Assembly (NCBI RefSeq): GCF_905147045.1
Contig: NC_065897.1
Location: forward strand, 9,811,001 to 9,875,000
Length of the DNA stretch: 64,000 nt
DNA from: Nymphalis io
Lineage: Eukaryota; Arthropoda; Insecta; Lepidoptera; Nymphalidae
Direction of reading: 5' to 3'
Made by a program: the position numbers and the translations under genes. Below are positions 46,354 through 57,853 of this stretch, piece after piece; positions within the stretch are counted from its first letter, which is position 1, and every line of letters starts with the position of its first letter. A model generated the notes under the pieces. It did not search any database and was not told where the DNA came from. It was given only the letters and a program-made list of their open reading frames with translations.

Positions 46354-46940
46354 GACATTGACTGCCTCGTTGGTCTAGTGGCATGATGTAAGGCCGGAGG
46401 TCCTGGGCTCAATTCCCAGGTCGGGTCAATAAACAGTTATTAGGTTTTTCTGTCAGAAAATTTTCAGAAATCAGAAACGTACAAGAGTACACTCCCGTGC
46501 CTCGGAAAGCACGTAAAGCCGTTGGTCCTGCGCCTGAACTCTTTTCCAGTCGTGTCGGATAGCCGTCCCATCGGATTATGAGAGTTAGGGAATAGAGAGT
46601 GCACCTGTGTTTGCGCACACACCTGTGCCCTATAATATCTCCTGCGTAGTTGGCTAATATCTCTTGAGATTGGCCGCCGTGGCCAAAGTTGGTCTGGAGG
46701 ACATTATTATTATTATTATTACATATGTATTATGTGATATCAATTCCTCAGCTACGCGAACAACATTTGCAAACTTACAACAATTGAATGTAAAAAATAT
46801 ATATGTTATTGATCATCATTAATGAATAGTTAATATTTCTTATATAGCGGCAATGTATATGTGGTGATCACTTACCAACAAGTAACCCATTTGCCAGACA
46901 ACCTACCATATTTATATCTATTTATATATACATTAATTTC
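46354..46940 (+). mobile_element. Chimeric E::A retroelement, copy 2
   Basis: 587 bp. tRNA-like head (GCCTCGTTGGTCTAGTGGC; B box GGGCTCAATTCCCAGG), E body, (ATT)n at 46706-46722, then the same 210-bp downstream module as at 25.27-25.48 kb. That module ends in the A-like ATGTGGTGATCACTTACC, CCCATTTGCCAGACAACC and TATATCTATTTATATAT. Because F is split exactly here, both outer boundaries of the mobile unit can be read. The minus-strand frame at 46409-46618 is a repeat reading. Confidence 0.85.
46706..46722 (+). repeat. (ATT)n internal tail
   Basis: ATT repeat separating the E body from the A-like module. Confidence 0.85.
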
Positions 46941-47035
46941 AACATTTCAAGAATACACGCGTCAAAATAGTACCTATATCACCGGTAAAAGTCGGTTATC
47001 ATTATTTCACGATTGTGTAATGAAGTGAGTTGTTC

Positions 47036-47617
47036 TGGAATTGCACTAGTGCCTTCGCTTTCAACGTCGAGCTGTCTGACGGTTACCTTAAACTCATCTA
47101 GTCATAATGTAAGAAAATCATTGCGTGTAAGTCAAGAACACATGTTAAGAAAGTTTGTTAATATTTAATGAATTTGTCGAGAACGGCGTTGATTTGTAGG
47201 TGCTTTACATTTAATTTTCACCCTAAACCCGCGAACCGCTAATTCAATAATTTGACAAGCAAGCCTATATGTTATTCGACGAGTTGTATGCGCCTTCATG
47301 AATTGATAAATATTTAATTTTTAATTATATTAATACATGTTATAAACTTCAGAACAATATTTATTTATATTTTATTTATGATTTTAAATTCACACAAAAG
47401 AAACAGTTATTTAAAAAAAATATCTAAATTTCTGTCAATAATCAGATCAAAAATTTTATTAAGATATATAAGTAAGTGAAAATACTTAATAAATAGATTT
47501 ATTTAACAATAACTTATAAAATAATATCTTTGGATGTCGCATCGTAGTGAGTAGAAATTGAAGAGTATCTGAAGAAGAAGCCATATTTTTATTGTTAATT
47601 TTAAATATAAAATAGGA
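47036..47617. other. AT-rich spacer
   Basis: A GC-richer patch at 47040-47120 (CCTTCGCTTTCAACGTCG). No gene recognised. Confidence 0.3.
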
Positions 47618-47862
47618 AGACACATGTGCAGATTGGTAACTCGTGGTAAATAGTCACCATCGCCTATAGACATGAGCGCTGAAGCAAATATTAACCATTG
47701 CTAACATCGTCTATGCGTCACCAATCTTGGGAACTAAGATATAATGTCCCTTGTGATTGTAGTTACACTGGCACACCCTTCAAACTGTAACAAAACAATA
47801 CTAAATATTGCTGTTTGGCAGTTGCATATATGACGCGTGGGTGGTACCTACCCAGACGGGCG
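47618..47862 (-). mobile_element. Family A repeat, old subfamily
   Basis: On the plus strand: GTCACCATCGCCTATAGAC, ATCTTGGGAACTAAGATAT, ACTGGCACACCCTTCAAAC and GGGTGGTACCTACCCAGACG. Many substitutions, and TGAGCGCTGAAGCAAATA resembles the variant at 57.6 kb (TTTGCGCTGCCAGAAATA). Confidence 0.8.
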
Positions 47863-47969
47863 GAATTGCGCTGCAGTACAAATTAAACAAATTTTAGTTT
47901 TTTTTTTTAATAAGTATACTGTATGCATTGATCATTAAAATCGAAACTAAATATAATATTTAAATAAAC

Positions 47970-48190
47970 CATATCATTTATTTATTTACTCCAACAGTTG
48001 TACATAACACATATTAAAATCACTTTTTACATAGACTTAAAACTAACTATGCACAACCGATTACAGGAGAACACACGATTAAAAAACACAATTACACAAT
48101 ATACAAATCAAAAATAAAAATAAAAACAGAAAATAAAAATATTTAAATAAAGAATAAAAACAAATAAAGAAACAAAAGGTAGTCACTAAT
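47970..48190 (-). mobile_element. Family J, probable LINE 3' region
   Basis: ATTTATTTATTTACTCCAAC and AGTTGTACATAACACA parallel 50.17-50.22 kb (ATTTATTTATTAAGGTTTAC, CAACAGTTGTACAC). On the minus strand this reads as TGTACAACTGTTGG followed by an AAATA repeat, a common kind of LINE 3' end. A long A-rich region continues on the plus strand. No coding part is visible. Confidence 0.4.
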
Positions 48191-49852
48191 TCAATTTTTA
48201 AACAAATTAACAGTTTATGCTAAAAGAAACATCACATTTTTTCGTGAACGATGAGAGCCCGTCACAACCAAATTATATTATCATATTATTATATAACATG
48301 ATTATATAAAAATGTTTTATTGATTTACCAAAATATTAAACAACTACGACGCTGTGTATATGACGAATAGTAAGGGTCACTTCGTTGCTAACTATATGCG
48401 CAGAACCCCTTCAATTCGCCATCCGAGAATTAATTGCAGAGGGTTCGAGATTCAAGGTCAGGCTATACAATGTATAATTGTACAACGGAACAATCCCCTG
48501 CGCAATATATTTAAAATACGATATAATATGATTATCAGCCTGTCCCCCTAACACAGACAAAATCAATAGTGTCTGCATAAGCGTATAAGCAAAAATGCGC
48601 GATGAAGCTCTATGAATTTATTTATAAAATTATTATAATTAATTATTTAATTTATAAATAGAAGTATATTATAATTATGTAGATGTTTGCATTATTAAAT
48701 TATTCAACGATCGTAATCATAATTCAATTAAGTTTAGAGATTGAAATAACTAAATTTCAGTATCATTAAACTACTTAATTCTAGATTGTATGGTTTATTA
48801 AATGTTTTATGATATACATAATGATTTTCACAGCGATTTCTAAAAGTTTTTGTTGGTAAATTACTCTGTTATTTGCCCTATACGCGATAAACGACCGTTT
48901 TATCTCATATACAGGTGTATAGCGAAGTATTTACAGTGATTGTTCTGTCGTATTTATGCGCCGCGACGAACGATATTTGTTTGTTTTAAAGTGCTTCCAG
49001 AATAATCTTTTAGGTTTTTTTGTAATGTGAAACACTGTACGCTTGATTGTAGATGTAGCTTTATTGATACATCGCTTTCATATGTATCAGAGCTTCAAAT
49101 CTCTATCTAAGTTTTGTTTTTCATTTGATATTCGTATAGTGTGTAGTAATGTTTTTATTGCTATTTCGATTTTTAAAAACCATATTTATAAAAAAAAAAA
49201 TCTGATAAGTAGTTCTTTTAATTAGGGATCTTTTGGGGCATTTTCTTGTATCCAATGATTTAATAATATCAAAAATAATTTATATCAAAAGATAAATAAT
49301 ATCCTGAGTTTTTAGATGAGAAAACTGTCATAGATTAATATGCATTTCACAAATTTGCTAGTGAGCTAAAGGTACTTTTATGTCTGAGTTTGCATCTAGT
49401 AGGACACAATCAATTCCGTTATTTATATTTATTGTGAGCGTGTATCTACTAGCTAAGTTATCGTTTCCAGTTTTGCGAACGAAATAAATAAGTTCAACTT
49501 GTTTTTAGAGTTCTTTTGTAATAACATTATCTATATTTATTTAATCAATTTTGAAATCGACAATAAAAATACATCCATTATGTGAAATTGGTGCTTCGAT
49601 GGGTGGCAATAACGCATCGTTCTTGTAATGCTATAAGACAGGTATAAGCCATTAGGGAATAATAAAATATCCTTATCGGGCCATTAGATGCTCATAAAAT
49701 AACAGTTAGTCATATAATAATGTGATGGATGTTAATGTCAGTGTTTTTCCGTCGAGAATGCGCTAAGGCAGAATATTTGTTCTTTTCAACATTCCGCTAC
49801 TGCTATAAATTGGTAAGTTTTGTAATGTTGTTTTCAATATTATCCATGCGAT
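48191..49852. other. Single-copy DNA with GC-richer islands
   Basis: 48350-48560 (ATATGCGCAGAACCCCTTC, TTGCAGAGGGTTCGAGATTC) and 49570-49810 (CTTCGATGGGTGGCAATAAC, CCGTCGAGAATGCGCTAAGG) are non-repetitive and GC-richer. No gene recognised. Confidence 0.3.
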
Positions 49853-50144
49853 TTTTTTATATTATAGATAGGCGGACGAGCATAACGGCCACCTGATGGT
49901 AAATGGTCAACAACGCCCATACACATTGGCATTGTAAGAAATGTTAACCATCGCTTACATCGGCAATGCGGTACCAACCTTGGGAACTAAGATGTTATGT
50001 CCCTTGTGCCTGTAATTACACTGGCTCACTCACCCTTCAAACTGGAACACAACAATACCGAGTACTGCTGTTTTGCGATAGAATATCTGATGAGTGGGTG
50101 GTACCTACACAGACAAGCTTGCACAAAACCTTACCACCAGTGGA
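49853..50144 (-). mobile_element. Family A repeat, full length
   Basis: Reverse copy from a T-run and GATAGGCGGACGAGC to AAACCTTACCACCAGTGG. It belongs to the CTATGGGCGTTG subfamily (plus strand CAACGCCCATACACATTGGC). The frames at 49966-50197 are repeat readings. Confidence 0.92.
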
Positions 50145-50167
50145 TTGGTGTATCGTGCCGTGACGGT

Positions 50168-50430
50168 ATCATCATTTTTATTTTATTTATTTATTAAGGT
50201 TTACCAACAGTTGTACACTTCATACTATAAAAAGACACATAGAATAGCGTAAAAATTAATTAAAGGTGGTAATAACCTATGATGTAATTAATTAATTACA
50301 AAAAAGACTAAGTAGCTACAACAAATTTATGTAATACTAAATATAAATTAACTTAAACTTAATTACAACAATAGAAGAATATCCAACACAAGAAAAAAAA
50401 TGTATAACAAAAATAGGTACCTCTGAAAAA
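50168..50430 (-). mobile_element. Family J, probable LINE 3' region
   Basis: Shares the AAATA-type tail and CAACAGTTGTACA core with 47.97 kb, then diverges into A-rich sequence. It starts right beside an A element. Confidence 0.4.
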
Positions 50431-50851
50431 GTGTTTTATACAAGTTGTTTTCTAATCAAAGTAAGATAAGCCAGTACAAGTTGATTTTCTGCAAGCATGA
50501 TGCTCTCTTATGTATTCGTGCCCTCTCTCCATCGCCGTTCTCTACTTCCTTGCGTGTGTATATTCATTCATTACTTCAATATATATTTCACTAAAGAAAC
50601 CCTACGTTTACTTTTATTATAAATTCAATCGATAAATAATAAATTTTGATGTTTTATATCTGTCGACAATCCCTTGTCGGCGAGATTTTTTATTCAATTA
50701 ACAGTCTTACGATAATTTTAACATCAAATTAGATTGTTTCAATTTTACTACACAATACTTACACTGACACGAACGGAGGGAAATCAGGTTTTTTAATTCA
50801 TAAAATTAATGTCAATTTGTCCATATCAGCAATATCACAACTTAAACCACA
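50431..50851. other. AT-rich spacer
   Basis: No gene or further repeat recognised. A small GC-richer patch lies at 50500-50560. Confidence 0.3.
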
Positions 50852-51133
50852 ATAATAATATACAGTTACAACCTATAAATGTCCCAATACTGGGCTAAGG
50901 CCTCCTCTACCTTTTTGAGGAGAAGGTTTAGAGCTTAGCACGCTGCACCAATGCGGGTTGGTGGAATACACATGAGGCAGAATTTCAGTGAAGCAAGAGA
51001 TGAATTATAATCACAAATTAAGCACATGAAAATTCAGTGGTGCTTGGCCGGATTTGAACCCACGATCATCTAATAATATTCACGCGTTCTTACAACTGCG
51101 CCATCTTAGTGGCTAAAATCATCATAATAATAT
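50852..51133 (-). mobile_element. Family B SINE, middle deleted
   Basis: Tail ACAGTTAC, then GTCCCAATACTGGGCTAAGG, GGTTGGTGGAATACACATG and CAGAATTTCAGTGAAGCAAG, jumping over the ACATGCAGGTTTCC block to GAGATGAATTATAATCAC and the head. ATAATAATAT at 50852-50861 and 51124-51133 is a possible 10-bp target duplication, but low in complexity. Confidence 0.85.
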
Positions 51134-51204
51134 GATGATTCATAATTCTGTACTATTTTCTGATGATGTACGTCCGTTTATATACAATTAATTACTTTAT
51201 CTTT

Positions 51205-51419
51205 ACTTATATTATACATGCGAAAGTAACTCTGTTACGCTTTCACGGCTAAATAACTGAACAGATTTTGATGAAATAGTATGAAGCAAGCTTCAATCTC
51301 AAGAAAGGATAATTATAAGCAAATCTTATATAAAATAAATATAAGCTATATTTTTTACCTATTACCTGCCTGTGGAGGGAGCCACTTAATACGCTGGTGA
51401 AGCCGCGAGCAGACCCTAG
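51205..51419 (+). mobile_element. Helitron-like element with 3' CTAG end
   Basis: ATGCGAAAGTAACTCTGTTA, CGCTTTCACGGCTAAATAAC, TTTTGATGAAATAGTATG and AAGCTTCAATCTCAAG lead to GGTGAAGCCGCGAGCAGACC and CTAG-T at 51416-51420. This is the usual layout of short non-autonomous Helitrons in Lepidoptera. No coding sequence and no target duplication, as expected for this class. Confidence 0.75.
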
Positions 51420-52034
51420 TTTATTATATTATATGCTTAAATAAGTCATATTCATGAATACACAAACCATCGACTTTAACAAAATAATATCATTTTTCTT
51501 CCGAATGTGTCGGATTTAAGCGAAATAAGTAACATCAATCACAATGTCACCTAGATTCTAACGAAATAGTTCCCCTAGCGGCTTACGCCAGTCAAATTTC
51601 AGGCAAAATCACCCGAGTAATGTAAGGAAAACATACATCATGTGCACAAAGCTGCTATAATAGACTACGTTAGCGATTTCAATATGGAAATTTTTTATCC
51701 GATTTTCTCGACTTCCTGCCTGGAATAACTTTTATTCGATAAAAAAAGTTACAATAACAAACCTCTTTTCTCCATATTTTTCTTCTTTCTACAAACAAAT
51801 AGACTTGCAACTGATTACTTATTAACTGTAAAGTTGAAATAAGAACACTATTTTTAAATATTTATCTTTCATAAAGAAGAATACGTATGAAGACTGTCTG
51901 ATCTTTAAATATACCATAGGACACATATAGGAAACACATATTTGAAAAAAAAATCGTTACGTATCTTATGAGCAGTCATTTTTTTATTTTATATATATAT
52001 ATATATATATTTATAAAAAATAAAAGAAATATCC
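51420..52034. other. AT-rich spacer
   Basis: GC-richer patch at 51545-51640 (CTAGCGGCTTACGCCAG). (TA)n at 51989-52012. No gene recognised. Confidence 0.3.
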
Positions 52035-52197
52035 CTGTTTTAAGGAATTACTAATATTTATATTCACCACTATAATTACGATAATAATAGGCCAAAGGAT
52101 CAGGATCGAACCTGCGACTTTGCTAGGCGGCCCGTATACTATTGCACTATTGACGCTTTTAATATAATACGCGGGTGAATCTGTGTGACACAGCTAG
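52035..52197 (+). mobile_element. Helitron-like element with terminal hairpin
   Basis: AAGGAATTACTAATATTTAT, then GGATCGAACCTGCGAC, GGCGGCCCGTATACTATTGC and ACGCGGGTGAAT. A perfect CTGTG-TGA-CACAG hairpin at 52181-52193 is followed at once by CTAG-T. The tRNA-like GGATCGAACC motif is shared with 43.2 kb. Confidence 0.65.
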
Positions 52198-53029
52198 TAT
52201 CATATAAAGGTAAAAAAGCAATACACTCGACAAGCTACGTACGGTAAAAATTCAAACATTCTATATGAATTACACGAACATGAAATTGAGAGAGGCTTCG
52301 CATTTTTTACGAACATGCAGTGATAACATCGAAGCAGACCGCAAAGCTTTCAAATGAAGTATTACGCGGCACTGAATGAGCTCAAAGTAGACGGTTTGTA
52401 TTCAAGCGAGCGGTCCCTCATTGATGGCATTGAGTCATAATCATTCATAATGGATATTGAAGAGGCTTCAACGTGTTGAAGAAAAACGATCTTTTCTGGG
52501 TTGTGATGTAAATTGCGACACATTTTTGGATTTGTGTACTTTAAACTTTCCACGAGTGATGTCATGTTATGGTGTTTAAAAAAAAATTAATTACGTTATT
52601 TAAAAAAAGTATTGATTAATTAATGTAATGCCTATGCTGGGATCGTATAATATTCTGGTAGCGTCAATGCAGTTTATCACTTAAAATAGAACATGCATAC
52701 GTCATAGAATAGTCAAACGATTTGCTCATGTTGATTTGATGACATTGTTCGACTTGATGTCTACTGCTAAAGTGATATTTGGAGGATGCGAATACACGCA
52801 GACCGATACTCTGTGACATTTATATAATGTAAAAATATGCATTTTCTATCATAGGTTAAAATAAACCCCATTTTTTAATTGCCTATTTACCGGTGAGAAG
52901 GTTTTGTGCACCTGAATACTTTTTCAATTAAGTTATTGGTCACACTATATATTTCTGTAATTTGATTAGGGAGATGAGTAAAACATGCGGTGCATTGAGG
53001 GTGCAATGAAAAGTTTTTATTTCTTTCCT
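52198..53029. other. Single-copy spacer
   Basis: 52300-52570 is somewhat GC-richer and contains a minus-strand frame (52362-52565) without recognisable domain. No gene called. Confidence 0.3.
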
Positions 53030-53074
53030 AGTGTCTATAAGCGGTGGTAACCACTTACCATCTATATGTCTTCT
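53030..53074 (+). mobile_element. Family A 3' fragment, very short
   Basis: GTCTATAAGCGGTGGTAACC and ACTTACCATCTATATG match the A 3' end only. Confidence 0.45.
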
Positions 53075-53129
53075 GCTTTTTCATTAAATCAAAAAAATTG
53101 GTCAGCCGAATTGGTCAGCAGACTCTGAA

Positions 53130-53368
53130 TCTCTACTGGATTAACGCATTCTCTCCTCTTCAGAATAGGGACTGCTTCATGCGGGACATATATGTGGCAT
53201 GTAATCTGATATATGCAGGTTTCTTTACGGCGGTTCTTTCATCACCGAGCTGAGATGAAATTATAAGCACAATTTAAGAACATCATAAGTGTGTTTGTCC
53301 AGGCTTGACGCCTGAACAATATTCGGTTAAGATTCACCTGCTCTGGCACCTAAACCATCTCGGCTCAA
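53130..53368 (-). mobile_element. Family B SINE, degraded
   Basis: In reverse order: TTCTCTCCTCTTCAGAAT, TGCGGGACATATATGTGGC, TATGCAGGTTTCTTTACGG, GATGAAATTATAAGCACAA, CTTGACGCCTGAACAATA and AAACCATCTCGGCTC. Most landmarks remain but are heavily substituted. Confidence 0.7.
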
Positions 53369-53992
53369 TGAAAAATATGTATTATACAAATTTTGTTGTT
53401 ATTGGTGAGAATTATTATTTTCTTAACAGTATTATAAAGAAAATCGTTATAGCAATTTACATTACAAATTGATACAATAAGATTTTTTAGACAAAAGAAA
53501 GCGAAAATAAAATAAAACATTTTATATAAATTTTATTAAGTTTAATACACATACATTGTCCAGTTCGTTTTTCACAGATAATAATTTAGATTGCAGTATG
53601 TAATTTTACACATATTTTAATATTCAGAACATATACCATTTTTATTTCATGTGTGAATTCGTCATAAATCATATACACTAACTTGGAACGAAAGGACGGT
53701 GGTTTTCATAAATATCAGATGTTATGACGTCATATCTTCATCAATTCACATGTGATGTTCTGTTTATTTTATACGATTTTATTGGTAACGATGGGCATAA
53801 AGCTGGGATAAAATTTCAATTGCCAGTACTGCAGACAGCAGTGGCGTGTCCCCGCAGTTTATTTATTGTGTTCAGTCCCAAGTATTGAGGGGATATGATG
53901 TACTTAAACTGGATGCGTTAGGCATGCAAGTATATTCTAGCTTTACATTATCATACTAAATCAAGAAGGTTTTACAAAAAATAAAAAAAAAT
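53369..53992. other. Spacer with CRE-like palindrome
   Basis: ATGACGTCAT at 53724-53733. The patch 53780-53900 (CAGACAGCAGTGGCGTGTC) is GC-richer. No gene recognised. Confidence 0.3.
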
Positions 53993-54324
53993 ATATATTA
54001 AATGAATCAGCTGAGATGGCCTAGTGGTAAGAACGTGTGAATCTTAACCGATGATCGTGGGTTCAAACCCGGGCAAGCACCACTGAATTTCATGTGCTTA
54101 ATTTGTGATTATAATTTATCTCGTGCTTTACGGTGAATGAAAATATCGTGAGGAAACCTGCATGTGTATAATTTCACTGAAATTCTGCCACATGTGTATT
54201 CCAGCAACGTGCACTGGAGCTGGTGGAATAAGCTCCAAACCTTCGCCTCAAAAAAGGGAGAGCAGGTCTTTAGCTCAGCAGTGGAACATTCACAGGCTGT
54301 TACGCATTACGCATATATTAAATG
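53993..54324 (+). mobile_element. Family B SINE, full length with 12-bp target duplication
   Basis: Body 54005-54312, flanked by ATATATTAAATG at 53993-54004 and 54313-54324. Head AGCTGAGATGGCCTAGTGG, B box GGGTTCAAACCCGGGC, complete body and tail CTGTTACGCATTACGC. It has a small deletion at CACTGGAGCTGGTGG. The overlapping frames are repeat readings. Confidence 0.94.
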
Positions 54325-55929
54325 TAAATCTACCGGCTTGGAATGTATAAATATCGAAAATATTAGTGTCAATACAATTTTACTGAATAATTATGATAAA
54401 GAACTCTATTGTTATATAAGGCCGATGTTCGTTTGTTTATTGTAACGGTAATCTAAGGATATAGAAGTTCGATTAAGAAAACCATTGAATGAGTAGCCCA
54501 TTGTGAAAAGTTATTTACAACACTTCACTACGATCCATGCGGCCAAAGCATTGACGTTTGACGTTTAAACATGGTAAGATCGTTTCTAGTATTATTTTAA
54601 AGTTTAGATCATTGTAAAGCCTGTCGCTTCCACTCGAAAAATTTCAATCGTGCCCGCCGCAGACTGCGAGAGGCCACAATGAAAATCCCTAGAAAACCTG
54701 AAAATACCCTAACTCGTGTGGCGAAACATGATAGGTTTATAACGTTAGACTTTTAGTTCTTTAATTCCAATAGTTTAATTGCAGCTTAATATAATATTAT
54801 TAAGCCTATATTTAAGTTACGTGGCTCAGTGTGTGTTTTATACACATAAAATTTACTATTTTAAAATTTTTTTCGAGGTAGATAGCGAATAATGACGTCT
54901 TTGGCGTTCAACGAAGTAGTTATATATACATATTTAATATTTTTGTTTTTTTTTCGTATTAATAAAGTTAATAACGCTATTTTTATGTACTTTTAAATGA
55001 AATAAATTTAAAGGGATTATGACTTTAAAAGATATAAATTTTCCATCGACAAAGATAAAAAAAGTGTCCCCATTACGCATATAAAAACAAACGAACCGCA
55101 GATAAATATACCGCGGGCAATACAATTTTTATCAGAAGGGCATTGTCCATAAATTTTCGCTTACATCCTAAATTTGCTATTGAAGCAAACGGCTTCTGAG
55201 CACGTGCTTGAACAGATAAATTCCTGTTTTACACCCGTTTATCATGACGATTATTAAAAAGTAAATCGTATTTATATTTTGTGGCTGTATAGTGTAGGAT
55301 CAGCGTCGTTATAGTGATTTATGATACAAACGGTTTTAGATTTAAACGAAAATGAAGCCATAGGAAAAATATTTCTTAATATTTGTAAGACTACAAAGAC
55401 AATCTTTAATAACAATTGTGATTAAATTTGCACAGTTTTTACGAACTAAAATAAATTGGTCTAGCAAGCTCAGATAAAATAAAACAAACTATGGTGATTT
55501 TATAAAAGTAATGACTCATTGTAATTTGATCATTAAATATGATATATTGTTAGTATAGAATAACTCCGCGGTAAATATAGTCAACAAGAAAATATGACAG
55601 ACATAAATTATTCATGCGCAGACCAAGACACACTCGACATTCAAAGATAATCTCGAGTGATTTACGATGAGAACTACAACATTTACACTAAACATCTATA
55701 TATATTAAGTCACTCGTATTTCGTGAGAGAATGCTTCAGACATGCAAACGTAGAAAGTAAATGTTCTACGGGGAATTGTCTGTTATTTCTTGTAGTGAAA
55801 TGTCAAGCGAAATAAGCTAAAATGTTTTAATAATTTCAAAGTGTAAAGGATTTGAAGAGGACGATGTTGACCTTAGATTTTGTAAGGTGAAAACGTGCGA
55901 TAAAACTGATTTAATTTCGCACAAATCCT
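54325..55929. other. Single-copy DNA with GC-richer islands
   Basis: 54520-54745 (TCGTGCCCGCCGCAGACTG, AAAATCCCTAGAAAACC) and 55130-55260 (ACGGCTTCTGAGCACGTGC) are non-repetitive and could be conserved non-coding elements. No gene recognised. Confidence 0.3.
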
Positions 55930-56130
55930 TATTAATATTATAAATGCTAAAGTCAGTTTGTTTGTCTATTTGTTTGTTTGTTACACCTTTACGTCTTAAC
56001 TACTTAACCAATCATCGTGTCATTTTGTAAACACCTTGTCAGGGGTACAATGTATGTGGGGGTGAATTATGATAAGATGGGCGGGACTGGTCTTTTTATA
56101 AAGCACTTCAAGTTTTACTCCTAAATGAGC
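55930..56130 (+). mobile_element. Helitron-like 5' part
   Basis: TTAATATTATAAATGCTAAA, GTTTGTTTGTTACACCTTTA, CGTCTTAACTACTTAACCAA and TGTATGTGGGGGTGAATTA follow the start of a typical non-autonomous Helitron as remembered. No CTAG end found. Confidence 0.55.
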
Positions 56131-57597
56131 CGTGTTCATTATATTATTTTTATTAATGTTCAGATTATACTAAATTTAAAAATTTGTAAATAATGTAATT
56201 GATTTAAAAGATTAATTACTACTCTGATAAGTTTGAATTTTAAAAGTACTTTTAAATTATCTATTAAGCTACAGAATACATATAATGTTGCCAACCAATG
56301 TTGCAAAACAATGTTGTAAGGAATTAAATATGCGAATATGGTTCAATCGCAAACACTAACCTCCAGTTTCAAAAACGCTGATCAATTTTAGATTAACTCA
56401 TTACGTTACATAAAACATGTAAAATAATAATAATAAATAATTGGTCGGTGGTGGCCAATGACGTAATAGCCGACCAACGAGCGGTCAATTTTTATTCAGA
56501 TTAGTTCATCTGACTTCGATCATAATTTCTGAAACATCCGGTAATATATTTTAATAATAAAAATAAGCTTTTTTTTTGGACGTATACTGCTGAAAAAAAA
56601 AAACAGTATAATTAAAACAACAAATAATTTTCAATTTTACGGAAGTTTTTTAAAAATTTAGGGTTTTCATATTTTAAATATTATATTTGGATCATGCTTG
56701 TGTCAAGCTTAAACAGAATCAGCGACGTTACGCGATTACTCCCTGAAATTAGTAGTCTTCCCGAAATATTTTGAGCACTCCTGTTAAAATAAGGTACAAC
56801 TTATTAGTTAGTTAGTACAACCTGCTTACTTTATAAAAATATAAGTATCATAATAATATTATTCATTATGTATATGTATTATCACTGTCTGTCTTTTACA
56901 AGGCTGTATCTTTAGAACCATAATAGCATATAAAAGCAAATAGATCGTAAAAAATCTAAATCATTAGTATATTTTTAACTCAAATATTATTGGAACACTA
57001 TAATAATTTACATTTGATTTGGAAATTGACCAAAATAAACTTAAAAAAATAATAATGATCTTTAAATATCAATAAATAATATATAAAACGTAATATCATC
57101 GTTTCTATTAATTAAAAATTTTAATAATTTTAACAAAAATGAAGGTAAATACGTACGGTACGGTTTTTCGTCCATTAATAAAAAAATACATTATTTTTCA
57201 ATAAAATATCACTATAGCGAAAACGGTATTGACTCAACATTTTATTAAATATTTCCCAAAAGTTTTCAAGGAGTAAATAAGCAAATTTTCTTGGATATCA
57301 GCCCAGCAAAATGCGTATAGAATATTTGCAACAGCTTGCTGCAATGCGGGGGAGCAATGACGTCATGATACTGCAAAATATGAAACATCCAACTATCTCC
57401 AATGGAACTTTAATATAGGACTTGGCAAACTATAACGCTATCTTGAGTATTACGACGGCGAAAATTTACTTTCTATGAAATGATGTTAGTAGGAGCTCGA
57501 ATATGCACTTGTATTATGCAATAGTATTGTCAATATCAAATTTCAAAACATATTAAAAAGTTAGGAATTTTTCTTTTACTAAATATGACGCACTCTT
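56131..57597. other. AT-rich spacer with a palindromic patch
   Basis: 56443-56482 contains TTGGTCGG and CCGACCAA as an inverted pair around GTGGTGGCCAATGACGTAAT, perhaps a MITE end. TGACGTCA lies at 57358-57365 in a GC-richer patch (57300-57440). No gene recognised. Confidence 0.3.
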
Positions 57598-57853
57598 TTT
57601 TTAAGTAATAGATAAGAGGACATTGGGCCACCTGATTGTAAGTCACCATCACCCATAGACATTTGCGCTGCCAGAAATATAAACCATTCCTTATATTTAT
57701 TCACCGCCAACTATCGGAACTAACATGTTATATCCCATGTACCTGTATTTACACTTACCCTTCAAACCAGATAAAAATAATACTAAGTATTTATGGTAGC
57801 GGTAGAATATCTGATGAGTGGGTTGTACCTACCCAGACAAAGCCCTACCACCT
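57598..57853 (-). mobile_element. Family A repeat, old subfamily
   Basis: Plus strand: GGCCACCTGATTGTAAGTC, GACATTTGCGCTGCCAGAAA, CCAACTATCGGAACTAACAT, TGAGTGGGTTGTACCTACCC and AAAGCCCTACCACC. More diverged than most and related to the 47.6 kb variant. The frame at 57663-57884 is a repeat reading. Confidence 0.8.

Larger units (their letters stand above)
46303..47035 (+). repeat. Family F repeat, occupied by E::A
   Basis: 46303-46353 and 46941-47035 align to 9286-9335 and 9331-9412 respectively. AACAT is present at both junctions (46349-46353 and 46941-46945), as expected for a target duplication. Right of the insertion are ATCAAAATAGTA-like and TAATGAAGTGAGTT blocks shared with 9.3 kb. Confidence 0.75.
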
